DNA of 64,000 nt, taken from Amycolatopsis nigrescens CSC17Ta-90. GTDB lineage: Bacteria; Actinomycetota; Actinomycetes; Mycobacteriales; Pseudonocardiaceae. Below, in pieces: positions 50,309 to 58,603 of this stretch. Where the stretch lies: contig NZ_ARVW01000001.1 of assembly GCF_000384315.1 (NCBI RefSeq), positions 2,613,746-2,677,745 on the forward strand. Direction: 5' to 3'. The position numbers were made by a program, and so were the translations under genes. The number at the start of each line of letters is the position of its first letter. Positions within the stretch are counted from its first letter, which is position 1. Under the pieces are notes generated by a model, which ran no database searches, was not told where the DNA came from, and saw only the letters and a program-made list of their open reading frames with translations.

Positions 50309-51139
50309 TTGGCTCGACACCGCTCCCCCGGCGGCCAAGCTCCTTCCCCGGCTCTCGAAGACGCACTGGACGGTGCCGTCATTCGCGTCCGGGGCTCGCA
50401 CCGCATCCCCGCTCCCCCGTCCGCCCTGCGCGGCCGGGTCGTGGTCGCTGCGGTCGCGGCCGGCGCTTTCGCCGCCGCCGCGGCAGGCCAGACCCTCAAC
50501 TCCGTTACTTCCGAGGACGCTCACAGCGGTGTGACTCCACTGGCGAGCGCGCGTGACGCGAGTGCGGCGATCGGTGTCGGCGTCGGCGTAGGTGGCGACG
50601 CACCCGCAGGCGCCCCGGAACTGCTGCCCGCGGCCCGCAACAGCGACGCCTCCGCCGAAGTGCAGAAGCTGACGGACAGCGCGCAGGTCACCCAGGCCCG
50701 CGAAGAGCGCGAGGAAGCGGCCGCGAAGAAGGCGGCCGAAGAAGCCGCCCGCCCCAAGGTCGTCATTCCCGCCGAAGGCACCTTCACCTCCGGTTTCGGC
50801 GCCCGGTGGGGCACCAGCCACCTCGGGATCGACATCGCCAACTCGATCGGCACCCCGATCGTCGCCGCCGCCGATGGCACCGTGCTCGAGGCCGGCCCGG
50901 CCAGCGGTTTCGGCCTGTGGGTCCGCGTCCAGCTTTCGGACGGCACGATCCACGTCTACGGCCACATGAACAGCTTCTCGGTGAAGGCCGGCCAGAAGGT
51001 CAAGGCAGGCCAGCAGATTGCCGAGATCGGCAACCGCGGCCAGTCCACCGGCCCGCACCTGCACTTCGAGGTGTGGACCTCGGCCGGCAAGAAGATCGAT
51101 CCCCGTCCCTGGCTGGCCGCGCGCGGCGTCAAGGTCTGA
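50309..51139 (+). CDS. M23-family (LytM-type) peptidase, exported
   Basis: TTG at 50309 was chosen because GGAAGG lies seven bases upstream; the frame is open further up without a ribosome site. The 276-residue product has a basic N-terminus, a hydrophobic helix (VVVAAVAAGAFAAAAAG), a charged coiled coil (AREEREEAAAKKAAEEAARP) and a C-terminal LytM domain. The zinc ligands are in SHLGIDIANSIG and GPHLHFEVW, and HVYGHMNSFSV adds the third motif. It cuts or binds peptidoglycan cross-bridges. Its position matches Rv0950c, next to uvrD1 and sucCD. Confidence 0.88.
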   Translation: MARHRSPGGQAPSPALEDALDGAVIRVRGSHRIPAPPSALRGRVVVAAVAAGAFAAAAAGQTLNSVTSEDAHSGVTPLASARDASAAIGVGVGVGGDAPAGAPELLPAARNSDASAEVQKLTDSAQVTQAREEREEAAAKKAAEEAARPKVVIPAEGTFTSGFGARWGTSHLGIDIANSIGTPIVAAADGTVLEAGPASGFGLWVRVQLSDGTIHVYGHMNSFSVKAGQKVKAGQQIAEIGNRGQSTGPHLHFEVWTSAGKKIDPRPWLAARGVKV

Positions 51140-51431
51140 TCGGTCCCCGCGAACCACCCCCTTCACCAGGCGGACGCCTAAGGACATAGGCGACCGCCAC
51201 CTGCCAGACACTGCACAACTCGCGCGTCGAGCGAGTGCGCCGGCACAGGACACACCTGCCGTCCGGGTCCTGCTCGTGCCTGCTCAGCAGGACCCGCCAT
51301 GCCGCGGCGAGCACCGCGGCGTCCTCCACATCCCGCGTGGACGAGCCCCCGCTCGCCGCCGCTTTCCCCGTGATGTCGGCCAGTCTTTGCAGTACCCCGT
51401 CTCGGACGAACCGAAACCACCACTCCGCCAC
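51129..51431 (-). CDS. SOS-controlled small Cys-rich protein, family not recognised
   Basis: The frame starts at GTG 51431 and gives 100 residues; no other start exists in frame. It begins VAEWWFRFVRDGVLQRLADI, has a helical middle (DVEDAAVLAAAWRVLLSRHE) and a C-terminal part with DGRCVLCRRTRSTRELCSVW, where three Cys could bind metal, followed by a short hydrophobic stretch (QVAVAYVLRR). A perfect LexA box lies ~50 bases upstream (51482-51497), with a TATAA-like element beyond it. Its stop overlaps the convergent M23 gene by 11 bases. The link to DNA damage rests on the LexA box only. Confidence 0.65.
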   Translation of the reverse strand: MAEWWFRFVRDGVLQRLADITGKAAASGGSSTRDVEDAAVLAAAWRVLLSRHEQDPDGRCVLCRRTRSTRELCSVWQVAVAYVLRRPPGEGGGSRGPIRP

Positions 51432-51481
51432 ACCGCCTACCCCCGTCCCGGGGAGCCGGCGTAGCCAGCTTACCCCATTGG

Positions 51482-51497
51482 TCGAACGTTTGTTCGA
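51482..51497. promoter_or_regulatory. LexA (SOS) box before the small Cys protein
   Basis: TCGAACGTTTGTTCGA matches TCGAAC-N4-GTTCGA perfectly, and symmetry extends to 20 bp (GG...CC at 51480-51499). It lies between the pcrA stop and the leftward 100-residue gene, oriented to control that gene. Confidence 0.85.
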
Positions 51498-51728
51498 CCT
51501 TTTATAGCGGTGGGGTCTGACAGTTTTCGGTGGGCCGGGGTGGAGCGGCCGGAATCCGCCTGCCGTCGTGCCATACCGCGAACACCGTCGAGGACGGCCG
51601 CTCCGGGGGCACTCGTGAAGTCGGACCCGCACGCGATCGCGCTCCGGGTGTTGGAGCACCAGCCGGCCCGTGCGGCGGCCTCAGCGGCGAACTCGGCGTC
51701 GGTCAGCTGGAGGTCGTGCCGGGCAGCG

Positions 51729-54194
51729 CTACAGCTTCACCATCGGCACGCTGCCGATCAGCATCAGCCGCACCTTCCCGGCCGCACCGAAGTCGATGGT
51801 CGCGGTGGCCCGCGGCCCGGTGCCGTCGCAGGCGACCACGGTGCCCAGCCCGTACTTGTCGTGGCTGACCCGGTCGCCGACGTCCACCTTCAGCGCGACG
51901 GTTTCCTTCCAGCCCTTGAACGAAGGGGTCCCCAGTCGACCGCCGGCCAGGCCGGTCTGCGCGGGGTCGGACCCGAAACCGGACGACCGCCTGCCCCAGG
52001 TGGTCGCGGCCCGCGGCGAACCCGATGAGGAGCCGAACCCGGCGGACTTCGGCTCCTCGCGGCGCCAGTCGACCAGCTCGGCCGGGATCTCGTCGAAGAA
52101 TCGGGAGGCCGGATTGTTCATCGGCTGTCCCCAGGCGGACCGCACGATCGCCCTGGACAGGTACAGCCGCTGCCTCGCCCTGGTGATCGCCACGTAGGCC
52201 AGCCGCCGTTCCTCGGCCAGCTCCGCGGGCTCCCCCAGCGCGCGCATGTGCGGGAAGATGCCGTCCTCCCAGCCGGTGCAGAACACCACCGGGTACTCCA
52301 GGCCCTTCGCCGTGTGCACGGTCATCAGCGTGACCACGCCGGAGTCGGACTCGTCACCGCCACCGTCCGCGGCCGGGATCGAGTCCGCGTCGGCAACCAG
52401 GGAGACCCGCTCCAGGAACGCGGGCAGCGAACCGGGCTCCGGCACCCCGGCCGCGACCGGGTCCACGACCTCATCGGTCCCGTCGGCTGCGTCTGCCTCG
52501 GCCGCGGCACCGGCCATCTCGGCGGTGAACTCGGTGAACTCCCTGGCCACGGTGACCAGTTCGGTCAGGTTCTCCACCCTGGACGCGTCCTGCGGGTCGT
52601 CGGAGTCCTCCAGTTCGGCGCGGTAGCCGGTGCGCTCCTGCACCGCCTCCAGCACGTCCGCCACCTCGTCGCCCCGCTCGACCAGCTCCAGCAGTTCGTC
52701 CCATAGCGTGACGAAACCGGTGATCGCCTTGGCCGAGCGCGGGTTCAGCAGCGGCACCTTGCCCTCGACGGCGGCGCGCAGCGCGGCCGCGAACGAGATC
52801 CGCTCGCGCTCGGCGTGCGCGGCCAGCACGGCCTCCGCCCGGTCGCCGATCCCGCGCTTGGGCACGTTCAGGATCCGGCGCAGGCTGACCGTGTCCTCCG
52901 GGTTGGCCAGCACCCGCAAGTAGGCCAGCATGTCCCGGACCTCGCGACGCTCGTAGAAGCGGACGCCACCGACCACCTTGTAGGGCAGGCCGAGCCGGAT
53001 GAAGATCTCCTCGAACACCCGCGACTGGTTGTTCGTCCGGTAGAAGACGGCGACGTCGGAGTAGTTCGCGTCGCCCCCGTCGGCCAGCGCGTCGATCTCG
53101 CCCGCGACGAACGCGGCCTCGTCGTGCTCGTTGTCCGCGACGTAACCGACGATCTTCTCGCCGTCGCCGGAGTCCGTCCACAGCCGCTTGTCGCGACGGT
53201 TCGGGTTCCGCGAGATCACCGCGTTCGCCGCGGACAGGATGGTCTGCGTGGAGCGGTAGTTCTGCTCCAGCAAGATGGTGCGCGCGTCCGGGAAGTCCCG
53301 CTCGAACTCCTCGATGTTGCGGATGGTCGCGCCGCGGAAGGCATAGATCGACTGGTCCGCGTCACCGACGACGCACAGTTCCGCCGGCGCCACCCCGGAC
53401 TCGCTGGTCTCGGTGCCGACCAGCTCGCGGACCAGGGTGTACTGCGCGTGGTTGGTGTCCTGGTACTCGTCGACCAGCACGTGCCGGAACCGGCGGCGAT
53501 AGTGCTCCGCGACGTCCGGGAACGCCTGCAGCAGCTCCACCGTGCGCATGATCAGGTCGTCGAAGTCCATCGCGTTGGCCTGGTTGAGCCGGCGCTGGTA
53601 CTCGGCGTAGACCTCGGCAACCCGGCGCTCGAGATCGTTGCCCGCCCTGGCCGCGGCCGTCTCGGCGTCCAGCAGCTCGTTCTTCAGGTTCGAGATGTGC
53701 ACCGCGAGCGTGCGCGCCGGATACCGCTTGGCGTCCAGGTCCAGATCACGGGCGACCAGGGTGATCAGCCGCTTGGTGTCGTCGGAGTCGTAGATCGAGA
53801 AGCTGGACGACATCTCCAGCGTCTTCGCCTCCCGGCGCAGCAACCGCACGCACATGGAGTGGAAGGTGGACACCCACATCGCGTTCGACCGACGGCCGAC
53901 CAGCTCGTTCACCCGGTCCCGCATCTCGGCGGCGGCCTTGTTGGTGAAGGTGATCGCCATGATCTGCCCCGGATGCACGTCCCGCTCGCCGAGCAGGTAC
54001 GCGATCCGGCGGGTCAGCACCCTGGTCTTGCCGGACCCGGCACCGGCCACCACCAGCAACGGAGCACCCGCGTGGGTCACCGCTTCACGTTGCGCCGGGT
54101 TCAGATCAGCGAGCAGGTCGGCGTGCCGGCCGGACGGCGAACCAGCCTGGCCGGACTCGGGGGATTGCGGATGCAGATCGAAGAGGGTGTCCAT
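51729..54194 (-). CDS. pcrA: ATP-dependent DNA helicase PcrA/UvrD1
   Basis: The 821-residue product has the superfamily 1A motifs: VVAGAGSGKTRVLTRRIAYL (Walker A at ~50-57), AITFTNKAAAEMRDRV, VLVDEYQDTNHAQY (Walker B), VGDADQSIYAFRGA, EQNYRSTQTIL, LMTVHTAKGLEYPVVFCTG and RRLAYVAITRARQRLYL. A C-terminal Tudor-like domain (VDVGDRVSHDKYGLGTVVAC) is typical of PcrA/UvrD1 and binds RNA polymerase or Ku in other species. It unwinds DNA 3'-5' in nucleotide excision repair and in replication-transcription conflicts. It lies in the same position as Rv0949. Confidence 0.93.
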   Translation of the reverse strand: MDTLFDLHPQSPESGQAGSPSGRHADLLADLNPAQREAVTHAGAPLLVVAGAGSGKTRVLTRRIAYLLGERDVHPGQIMAITFTNKAAAEMRDRVNELVGRRSNAMWVSTFHSMCVRLLRREAKTLEMSSSFSIYDSDDTKRLITLVARDLDLDAKRYPARTLAVHISNLKNELLDAETAAARAGNDLERRVAEVYAEYQRRLNQANAMDFDDLIMRTVELLQAFPDVAEHYRRRFRHVLVDEYQDTNHAQYTLVRELVGTETSESGVAPAELCVVGDADQSIYAFRGATIRNIEEFERDFPDARTILLEQNYRSTQTILSAANAVISRNPNRRDKRLWTDSGDGEKIVGYVADNEHDEAAFVAGEIDALADGGDANYSDVAVFYRTNNQSRVFEEIFIRLGLPYKVVGGVRFYERREVRDMLAYLRVLANPEDTVSLRRILNVPKRGIGDRAEAVLAAHAERERISFAAALRAAVEGKVPLLNPRSAKAITGFVTLWDELLELVERGDEVADVLEAVQERTGYRAELEDSDDPQDASRVENLTELVTVAREFTEFTAEMAGAAAEADAADGTDEVVDPVAAGVPEPGSLPAFLERVSLVADADSIPAADGGGDESDSGVVTLMTVHTAKGLEYPVVFCTGWEDGIFPHMRALGEPAELAEERRLAYVAITRARQRLYLSRAIVRSAWGQPMNNPASRFFDEIPAELVDWRREEPKSAGFGSSSGSPRAATTWGRRSSGFGSDPAQTGLAGGRLGTPSFKGWKETVALKVDVGDRVSHDKYGLGTVVACDGTGPRATATIDFGAAGKVRLMLIGSVPMVKL

Positions 54195-54241
54195 CGGGGC
54201 TCCACGCTACTCGGGGGCACCGACGGGAAGGGCAGCGCTGT

Positions 54242-54274
54242 GCCATCCCCGCGCCATCCCCGCGCCATCCCCGC
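54242..54274. repeat. Three tandem 11-bp repeats
   Basis: GCCATCCCCGC occurs three times in direct succession (54242-54252, 54253-54263, 54264-54274) in the gap between pcrA and the DUF1707 gene. It is short and probably prone to copy-number change. Confidence 0.9.
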
Positions 54275-54369
54275 CTAGCCGCGGGTGGGATGAATACGAC
54301 ATCCGACGTAGACGCGAATGCCGCCCGGGGACCGATGCGGCCTCCGGGCACGGCGCGGACCATGGGGTT

Positions 54370-54783
54370 ATGACAGCGTCGCCGTCGCCGTACACGATGC
54401 CCCCGATACCGGCCAGGATCCGCGCCTCGGACGCCGAGCGGGAACGAGTGGCCGCGCTCATCCAGAACGCCGTCACCGAAGGACGGCTGACCATTTCCGA
54501 GGTCGAGGAGCGGCTCACCGCGGTCTACGAGGTGAAGTACGTGGACGAGCTCTCCGCGCTCACCGCCGACCTGCCCCAGGAACGGCCGCAGCGCCGTCCG
54601 TCGTTCGTGCCGGCACCGGCGCTGCGCGTGCACGCCGCCATCGTGGTGCTGATCGGCATCCTGCTGGTTGTCCGCTGGTCGGTTTCCGGCGCGCCCTACT
54701 TCTGGCCCGTCGCACCGATGTTCTGGCTCGTGATGAGCCTCGTCGTGCACGCCAGGATCCGCCGCAGCCGCGCCATGCTCTGA
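54370..54783 (+). CDS. DUF1707 membrane protein
   Basis: The 137-residue product from ATG 54370 has the DUF1707 domain at ~15-70 (IRASDAERERVAALIQNAVT, EGRLTISEVEERLTAVYEVK, LSALTADLP) and two membrane helices (LRVHAAIVVLIGILLVVRW and PVAPMFWLVMSLVVHARI). DUF1707 is a SHOCT-like helical module found in many actinobacterial membrane proteins; its role is unknown. It is divergent from pcrA, with the triple repeat between them. Confidence 0.85.
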   Translation: MTASPSPYTMPPIPARIRASDAERERVAALIQNAVTEGRLTISEVEERLTAVYEVKYVDELSALTADLPQERPQRRPSFVPAPALRVHAAIVVLIGILLVVRWSVSGAPYFWPVAPMFWLVMSLVVHARIRRSRAML

Positions 54784-54804
54784 ACCACGCCCGGCGCGTT
54801 GTGA

Positions 54805-54979
54805 CATACTAGGAACGTGCAGCACTCAGCGTTCCGATTTTTCTACGGGATCCGGACTCCGGCTCCCGTGGTCGCTTAGTGCCAGACACGCAACCACCGC
54901 CAGCCCCGGAGTCCACGGACCCGGGGCTTTCGTCGGCTCGGGGGCCACTGGGAATCCGGACCGAAGAAGAAGGTCCCCG
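54805..54979 (+). promoter_or_regulatory. Phe/Tyr attenuator leader of the chorismate mutase gene
   Basis: CATACT (54805-54810) fits a -10 element six bases before the leader peptide GTG at 54817, so the transcript may start at that codon. The leader region GGACTCCGG (54854-54862) is the exact complement of CCGGAGTCC (54906-54914). The latter overlaps the left arm of a terminator-like hairpin, AGCCCCGG (54902-54909) with CCGGGGCT (54921-54928), followed by TTTCG. The two pairings exclude each other. This is the arrangement of ribosome-mediated transcription attenuation. Confidence 0.7.
54817..54879 (+). CDS. Leader peptide with Phe-Arg-Phe-Phe-Tyr
   Basis: GTG 54817 to TAG 54877-54879 encodes MQHSAFRFFYGIRTPAPVVA (20 residues, GTG read as Met). 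Three Phe and one Tyr fall within five codons. Their placement just before the pairing segment at 54854-54862 means that a ribosome waiting for charged Phe- or Tyr-tRNA would stop at or near it. The gene behind it makes prephenate, the precursor of both amino acids. Too short for ordinary gene callers; a chance ORF with this content and position is unlikely. Confidence 0.65.
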   Translation: MQHSAFRFFYGIRTPAPVVA

Positions 54980-55267
54980 ATGAACGTCCCGATGAACGCT
55001 GATGCCAATGCCGAGTCCGCCGAGGTGGAGGACATCGGCGCGCTGCGCGAAGAGATCGACTGGCTGGACGCGGAGATTCTCCGGCTGATCAAACGCCGGG
55101 TGGAGGTGTCCAGGACGATCGGCGCCGCCAGGATGGCCGCCGGCGGCACCAGAATCGTCTACAACCGGGAGATGGACGTGCTCGCGCGCTACCGCGACCT
55201 CGGCCCGGACGGCAGGCAGCTCGCGATGGCGCTGCTGAACCTCGGGCGCGGCAGGCTCGGCCGCTGA
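54980..55267 (+). CDS. Chorismate mutase, AroQ type
   Basis: The 95-residue product has the AroQ helix pattern: ALREEIDWLDAEILRLIKRR with the first catalytic Arg region, EVSRTIGAARMAAGGTRIV, NREMDVLARYRDL. Length and sequence match the intracellular actinobacterial enzyme (Rv0948c), which is weak alone and is activated by DAHP synthase through its C-terminus (here GRGRLGR). It converts chorismate to prephenate. It is preceded by a leader peptide and attenuator and lies next to pcrA as in mycobacteria. Confidence 0.9.
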   Translation: MNVPMNADANAESAEVEDIGALREEIDWLDAEILRLIKRRVEVSRTIGAARMAAGGTRIVYNREMDVLARYRDLGPDGRQLAMALLNLGRGRLGR

Positions 55268-55350
55268 GCGCACGCCGCGACCGGCGGGAAACCCCAATCT
55301 CAGGGTGATCCCTCAGGCCGGAGGCACCGGCGGCCAGGCACACTGGTGTC

Positions 55351-55665
55351 ATGGAGTTCATCATCAACGTGATCGCCGTCGTGGTCGCGATCGCGAGCGT
55401 GCTGGTCGCGCTCGGCCATGCCGGTTACCTGGCCATGCTGAGCAGCGCCGCGAACAAGCGGGCGGGTGGCGCCCCGATCGCGCAGTACGTGCGTTCGCGC
55501 TGGGCGGTGGCCGGTGGCACCACGGCCGTGTCCCTGCTCGCGTGGCTGTTCACGGCCGGTAGCACGGTCCCGGACATCCTGGCCATCATCCTCGCGGCCG
55601 GCAGCGGCGCGGTGGCGACCAAGGCGCTGCAGTCCACCCAGGCCAAGTACCGCAGCGGCGGCTGA
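55351..55665 (+). CDS. Small membrane protein, unknown function
   Basis: The 104-residue product has three hydrophobic stretches: [20 protein letters not shown] (extending to [11 protein letters not shown]), [20 protein letters not shown] and [21 protein letters not shown]. Short polar loops and a basic C-terminus (AKYRSGG) follow. Ribosome-site evidence is weak. It follows chorismate mutase by 83 bases; a joint transcript cannot be excluded. I do not recognise the family. Confidence 0.65.
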   Translation: MEFIINVIAVVVAIASVLVALGHAGYLAMLSSAANKRAGGAPIAQYVRSRWAVAGGTTAVSLLAWLFTAGSTVPDILAIILAAGSGAVATKALQSTQAKYRSGG

Positions 55666-56001
55666 GCGGACCACCGAACCCGGGTGGCACGGCGGTGACC
55701 AGGCCTTCGGTTCCGCGCTGCCCGGAAACGCACGCATAGCAGACTTGATCTTGGCGCCTGGCTATTTGCCGCCGCCCGTCCGAGTGATATCGCGGACCCG
55801 CGCCACGAATTCGCCAGATGCCTCTTACTCTTGACGCGTGAGGACTCTCGCGCCTCGGCCGGGCTACGGCCGCCTACAGTGCTCGGCAGGTAGCCGTGCG
55901 CGTGCAGCGGGGCGTGCAGATTCCCGGTCTTTCGCTCGTCCGATCGGCTTAACCGGCCGCGGATTCGCGTCAGCCGCCGTGCGAGGGAGGGTCCACCCAG
56001 C
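55666..56001. other. Gene-free stretch before the membrane-protein/kinase group
   Basis: No convincing gene is seen in this 336-base gap. It probably contains the terminator of the small membrane gene and the promoter of the gene at 56002. A slightly AT-richer part lies at 55740-55830. Confidence 0.4.
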
Positions 56002-57303
56002 ATGAACGGCGGAGCGCACTCCACTGATCACCTGTCCGCACAGCGCGGAAGACACCGGCTTCAGACCGGGATGAGCACCTGGACGCCCCAGGTGCCGCCG
56101 CGGCCCGAGCACCATCGGCACCGGCTGGACGAAGACCTGCTCGACCCGCCGGTCACCGGGTCGCTGCCGGTTTCCCAACTCCTCGACCAGCACACGCGCG
56201 ACACCAGAGCCGACGGCGAGCGCAACGGCGCCGATCTCGGCAGCCGGTCCGGCTACCTGTCCTCCAGCGGCAGGCTGCCGGTGCCCCGGGCACCGCACGC
56301 GGCCCTGCGTCCCCTCGCCCCGGAACAGGCCCGGCCGGAACAGGAGCCGCCCGGTGCCGGCCGGGACGAAGCGACCGTGCGCACCGCGCCGGTCGGCGCG
56401 GACCCGAAGAAACCCTTGCGCCGCACCAAAGTGAGCCTCAAACCGCCGCCGCCCCGCCGCGACGATGACGACGACGTCCGGATCTACGTGGCACCGCCGG
56501 TGGACGGGCTCGGCACCTTCGATCTCGGCAGCGTGCCGGCCTCGGTCACGCCGCCGCGGAGCTGGCGGAAGGCGGCCTGGTTCGCGACGGCCTCCTCCGG
56601 CGGCGTCGTGGTCGCCCTGCTCTGCGCCGGATCGCTGCTGGTCGGCAAGCCGGAGAACACCAACCAGCAGGCGGTCAGCTGGCCCGGCCTGCAGGGCGTG
56701 CAGCCCACCCTGGAGGGCGAGTCGCTGGCCGACTCGAACAGCGTCACCCCCGGCCTCTCCGACAACACTTCGCACCCCGGCGGCGATTCGTCTTCGGCGG
56801 AAGGCCTCACCGGGCCGCGCGCCGGCACATCGCGGGCCTCCAGCACCGCGCGACCGAGTTCCCCCTCGGACCAGCCGACCTCCAGCACCGGTTCCGAAGT
56901 AGTCGTGCCGCCCGCGCCGCCAACCACCGAAAAGCCGGTGAAGCCGGCGCCGACCGCGGCGCCCTACGACGAGGAAGACCCGCGCTACCTGCAGTATCCG
57001 GTGAACCAGCCGTCCACCCTGGCCGCCCAGTCCCAGAAGTTCCTGGACACGGTCACCGAGGACCCGGCCGCCGCGCACTCGATGACCACCGGGCCGCTGC
57101 AGGAGCAGGGCGCCAACGGGCTGGCCGGCAAGTACTCCGGGGTGGCGTACTACGAGGTCAAGCACGTCGACGTGCGCCAGTACACCGACGAGGGCGTCAC
57201 GGTCTGCACGGTGAAGGCCGTGCACGACGACGGCAGCACCACCACCGAGCGGCACACACTGACCTTCGGCCAGAACGCCAAGATCCGCGACGACGGTAAG
57301 TAG
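56002..57303 (+). CDS. Single-pass membrane protein with large disordered regions
   Basis: The 433-residue product has a long polar N-terminus (~185 residues, many Pro, Arg, Asp; ending RRTKVSLKPPPPRRDDDDD), one membrane helix (WFATASSGGVVVALLCAGSL), a Ser/Thr/Pro-rich linker of ~100 residues and a C-terminal extracytoplasmic domain (RYLQYPVNQPSTLAAQSQKF, then VAYYEVKHVDVRQYTDEGV). The inside part offers many Thr/Ser, so it may be a substrate of the kinase encoded 1.3 kb downstream. GAGGGAGGG precedes the ATG. No named family is recognised. Confidence 0.7.
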   Translation: MNGGAHSTDHLSAQRGRHRLQTGMSTWTPQVPPRPEHHRHRLDEDLLDPPVTGSLPVSQLLDQHTRDTRADGERNGADLGSRSGYLSSSGRLPVPRAPHAALRPLAPEQARPEQEPPGAGRDEATVRTAPVGADPKKPLRRTKVSLKPPPPRRDDDDDVRIYVAPPVDGLGTFDLGSVPASVTPPRSWRKAAWFATASSGGVVVALLCAGSLLVGKPENTNQQAVSWPGLQGVQPTLEGESLADSNSVTPGLSDNTSHPGGDSSSAEGLTGPRAGTSRASSTARPSSPSDQPTSSTGSEVVVPPAPPTTEKPVKPAPTAAPYDEEDPRYLQYPVNQPSTLAAQSQKFLDTVTEDPAAAHSMTTGPLQEQGANGLAGKYSGVAYYEVKHVDVRQYTDEGVTVCTVKAVHDDGSTTTERHTLTFGQNAKIRDDGK

Positions 57304-57516
57304 TCGCCACCGTTCACCGCCTCGAATGGCCTAGCCAGGCCGCATCGGGCACCGTTCGCCGAACCAGCACGGCAGTCCGGCGACGAACACTGGCCGGTAA
57401 CGCCAGGACAGGGTTCGCTGATTAATACGGGGTCCGACCTGGCTGTGATCCACAGCCAGCCAAGTTGCACCACGACCGCGGCCGGCAGGCCGTGCGTCGG
57501 TACCGAAGAAGAGGCG

Positions 57517-58389
57517 ATGAAGGCCGTGCACGATCGGCAACGCACTCGGCAGCAGCCGGCTGCGGTCCGGGTCGAGGACCTCATTTCCGCGGAGATCCTG
57601 GCCGACGAGCTGGTGGACCGCGAACATCTCGAGCGCGTCTTCCAAGATCCGCAGCACTACCTGCCACCACCGAGAACGCGGGAGCCACGGGCCAAGGCGC
57701 GGCCGGAGCCGAGCCCGGAACCCGAGCGTCCACTGGCGAGGCGGGCCAAGCTGGCCGGGCTCCTGCTGGCCGCCGCGGTGCTCATCGGCTCGGTCGCCGC
57801 CGCCGCCGTCCTGACCAACCGGCAGCGGGACCGGCCACCGGCCGCCGAGCCGGGCAAACCGCAGATCACCGGCGCCGTCGCGCTGGGCGGGTTCGCGGCG
57901 CCCGGCCGCAAGGACGACGCCGGGCACGAAGCCAACGACGCGGCGGCCGCCGGTACGTCGCCCTCCGGTGGCGGCGACCACGCGGCCACGACCACCACGC
58001 CCACCCCCACCAGCAGCAGCTCGCCGCCGGGCACCAGCCGACCGCCCGACACCAGGTACGACGCCGGCCGGTCGAGCAGCAGCGCGGACAAGGTAGCCGC
58101 GGTGCGCGGGTTCTACTCGCTGGTGGACACCGACCCGTTCCGCGCGCTCGCGCTGCTGGACCCGCTGCTCGCCGGCGAACAGCCCGGCGACCTGGTCCGG
58201 TCGTGGGGTGCGATGGACTCCGTCGAAGTGGAACAGGCGCAGGTGCAGCCGGACGGCTCGGTGCGCGCGGTGGTCACCATGCGGCAGCCGGACGGCAGCA
58301 GGCTGCGGATCACCCAGTTGCTGCGGCTGGCCGAAGGCACGGCCGATAAGATCGTCCAGGCTTGGTTGCTTTCCGCTGAGCAGTTCTGA
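57517..58389 (+). CDS. Single-pass membrane protein, similar plan to the preceding gene
   Basis: ATG at 57517 follows GAAGAGGCG; a start at 57445 would add 24 residues without a ribosome site. The 290-residue product has a cytoplasmic part (~100 residues, EDLISAEILADELVDREHLE), one membrane helix (AKLAGLLLAAAVLIGSVAAA), a linker rich in Thr, Ser and Pro, and a C-terminal NTF2-like domain (VAAVRGFYSLVDTDPFRALA). The order cytoplasmic tail-helix-linker-domain repeats that of the gene upstream. Both probably belong to the kinase group that follows. Confidence 0.65.
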   Translation: MKAVHDRQRTRQQPAAVRVEDLISAEILADELVDREHLERVFQDPQHYLPPPRTREPRAKARPEPSPEPERPLARRAKLAGLLLAAAVLIGSVAAAAVLTNRQRDRPPAAEPGKPQITGAVALGGFAAPGRKDDAGHEANDAAAAGTSPSGGGDHAATTTTPTPTSSSSPPGTSRPPDTRYDAGRSSSSADKVAAVRGFYSLVDTDPFRALALLDPLLAGEQPGDLVRSWGAMDSVEVEQAQVQPDGSVRAVVTMRQPDGSRLRITQLLRLAEGTADKIVQAWLLSAEQF

Positions 58390-58603
58390 CCGGACTGTGG
58401 TCGGCGGCACCCGGAGGCAACGTCCGACCCCTCCCGAAGCGTGCCAAGTTTGTGTGCGCAGAGTGAGCACCTAGCCTGGTCACGAGTCGGTCTCGGTAAA
58501 GCCGGCACACAGACCACGATATGTGCATACGCTCCAGGCACACGGGTGCGCGCCGCCACCGGCGCCGTCCGTGCCCTGTAAACGGAGCCCCGAAGGAGGT
58601 CGC

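Noticed and set aside
51500..51728. Possible gene between pcrA and the LexA box (minus frame with LTDAEFAAEAAARAG)
   Set aside because: No start codon with ribosome site and no recognisable domain; the resemblance to protein is limited to one short stretch.
54242..54274. CRISPR-like repeat
   Set aside because: The three 11-bp units are directly adjacent with no spacers.
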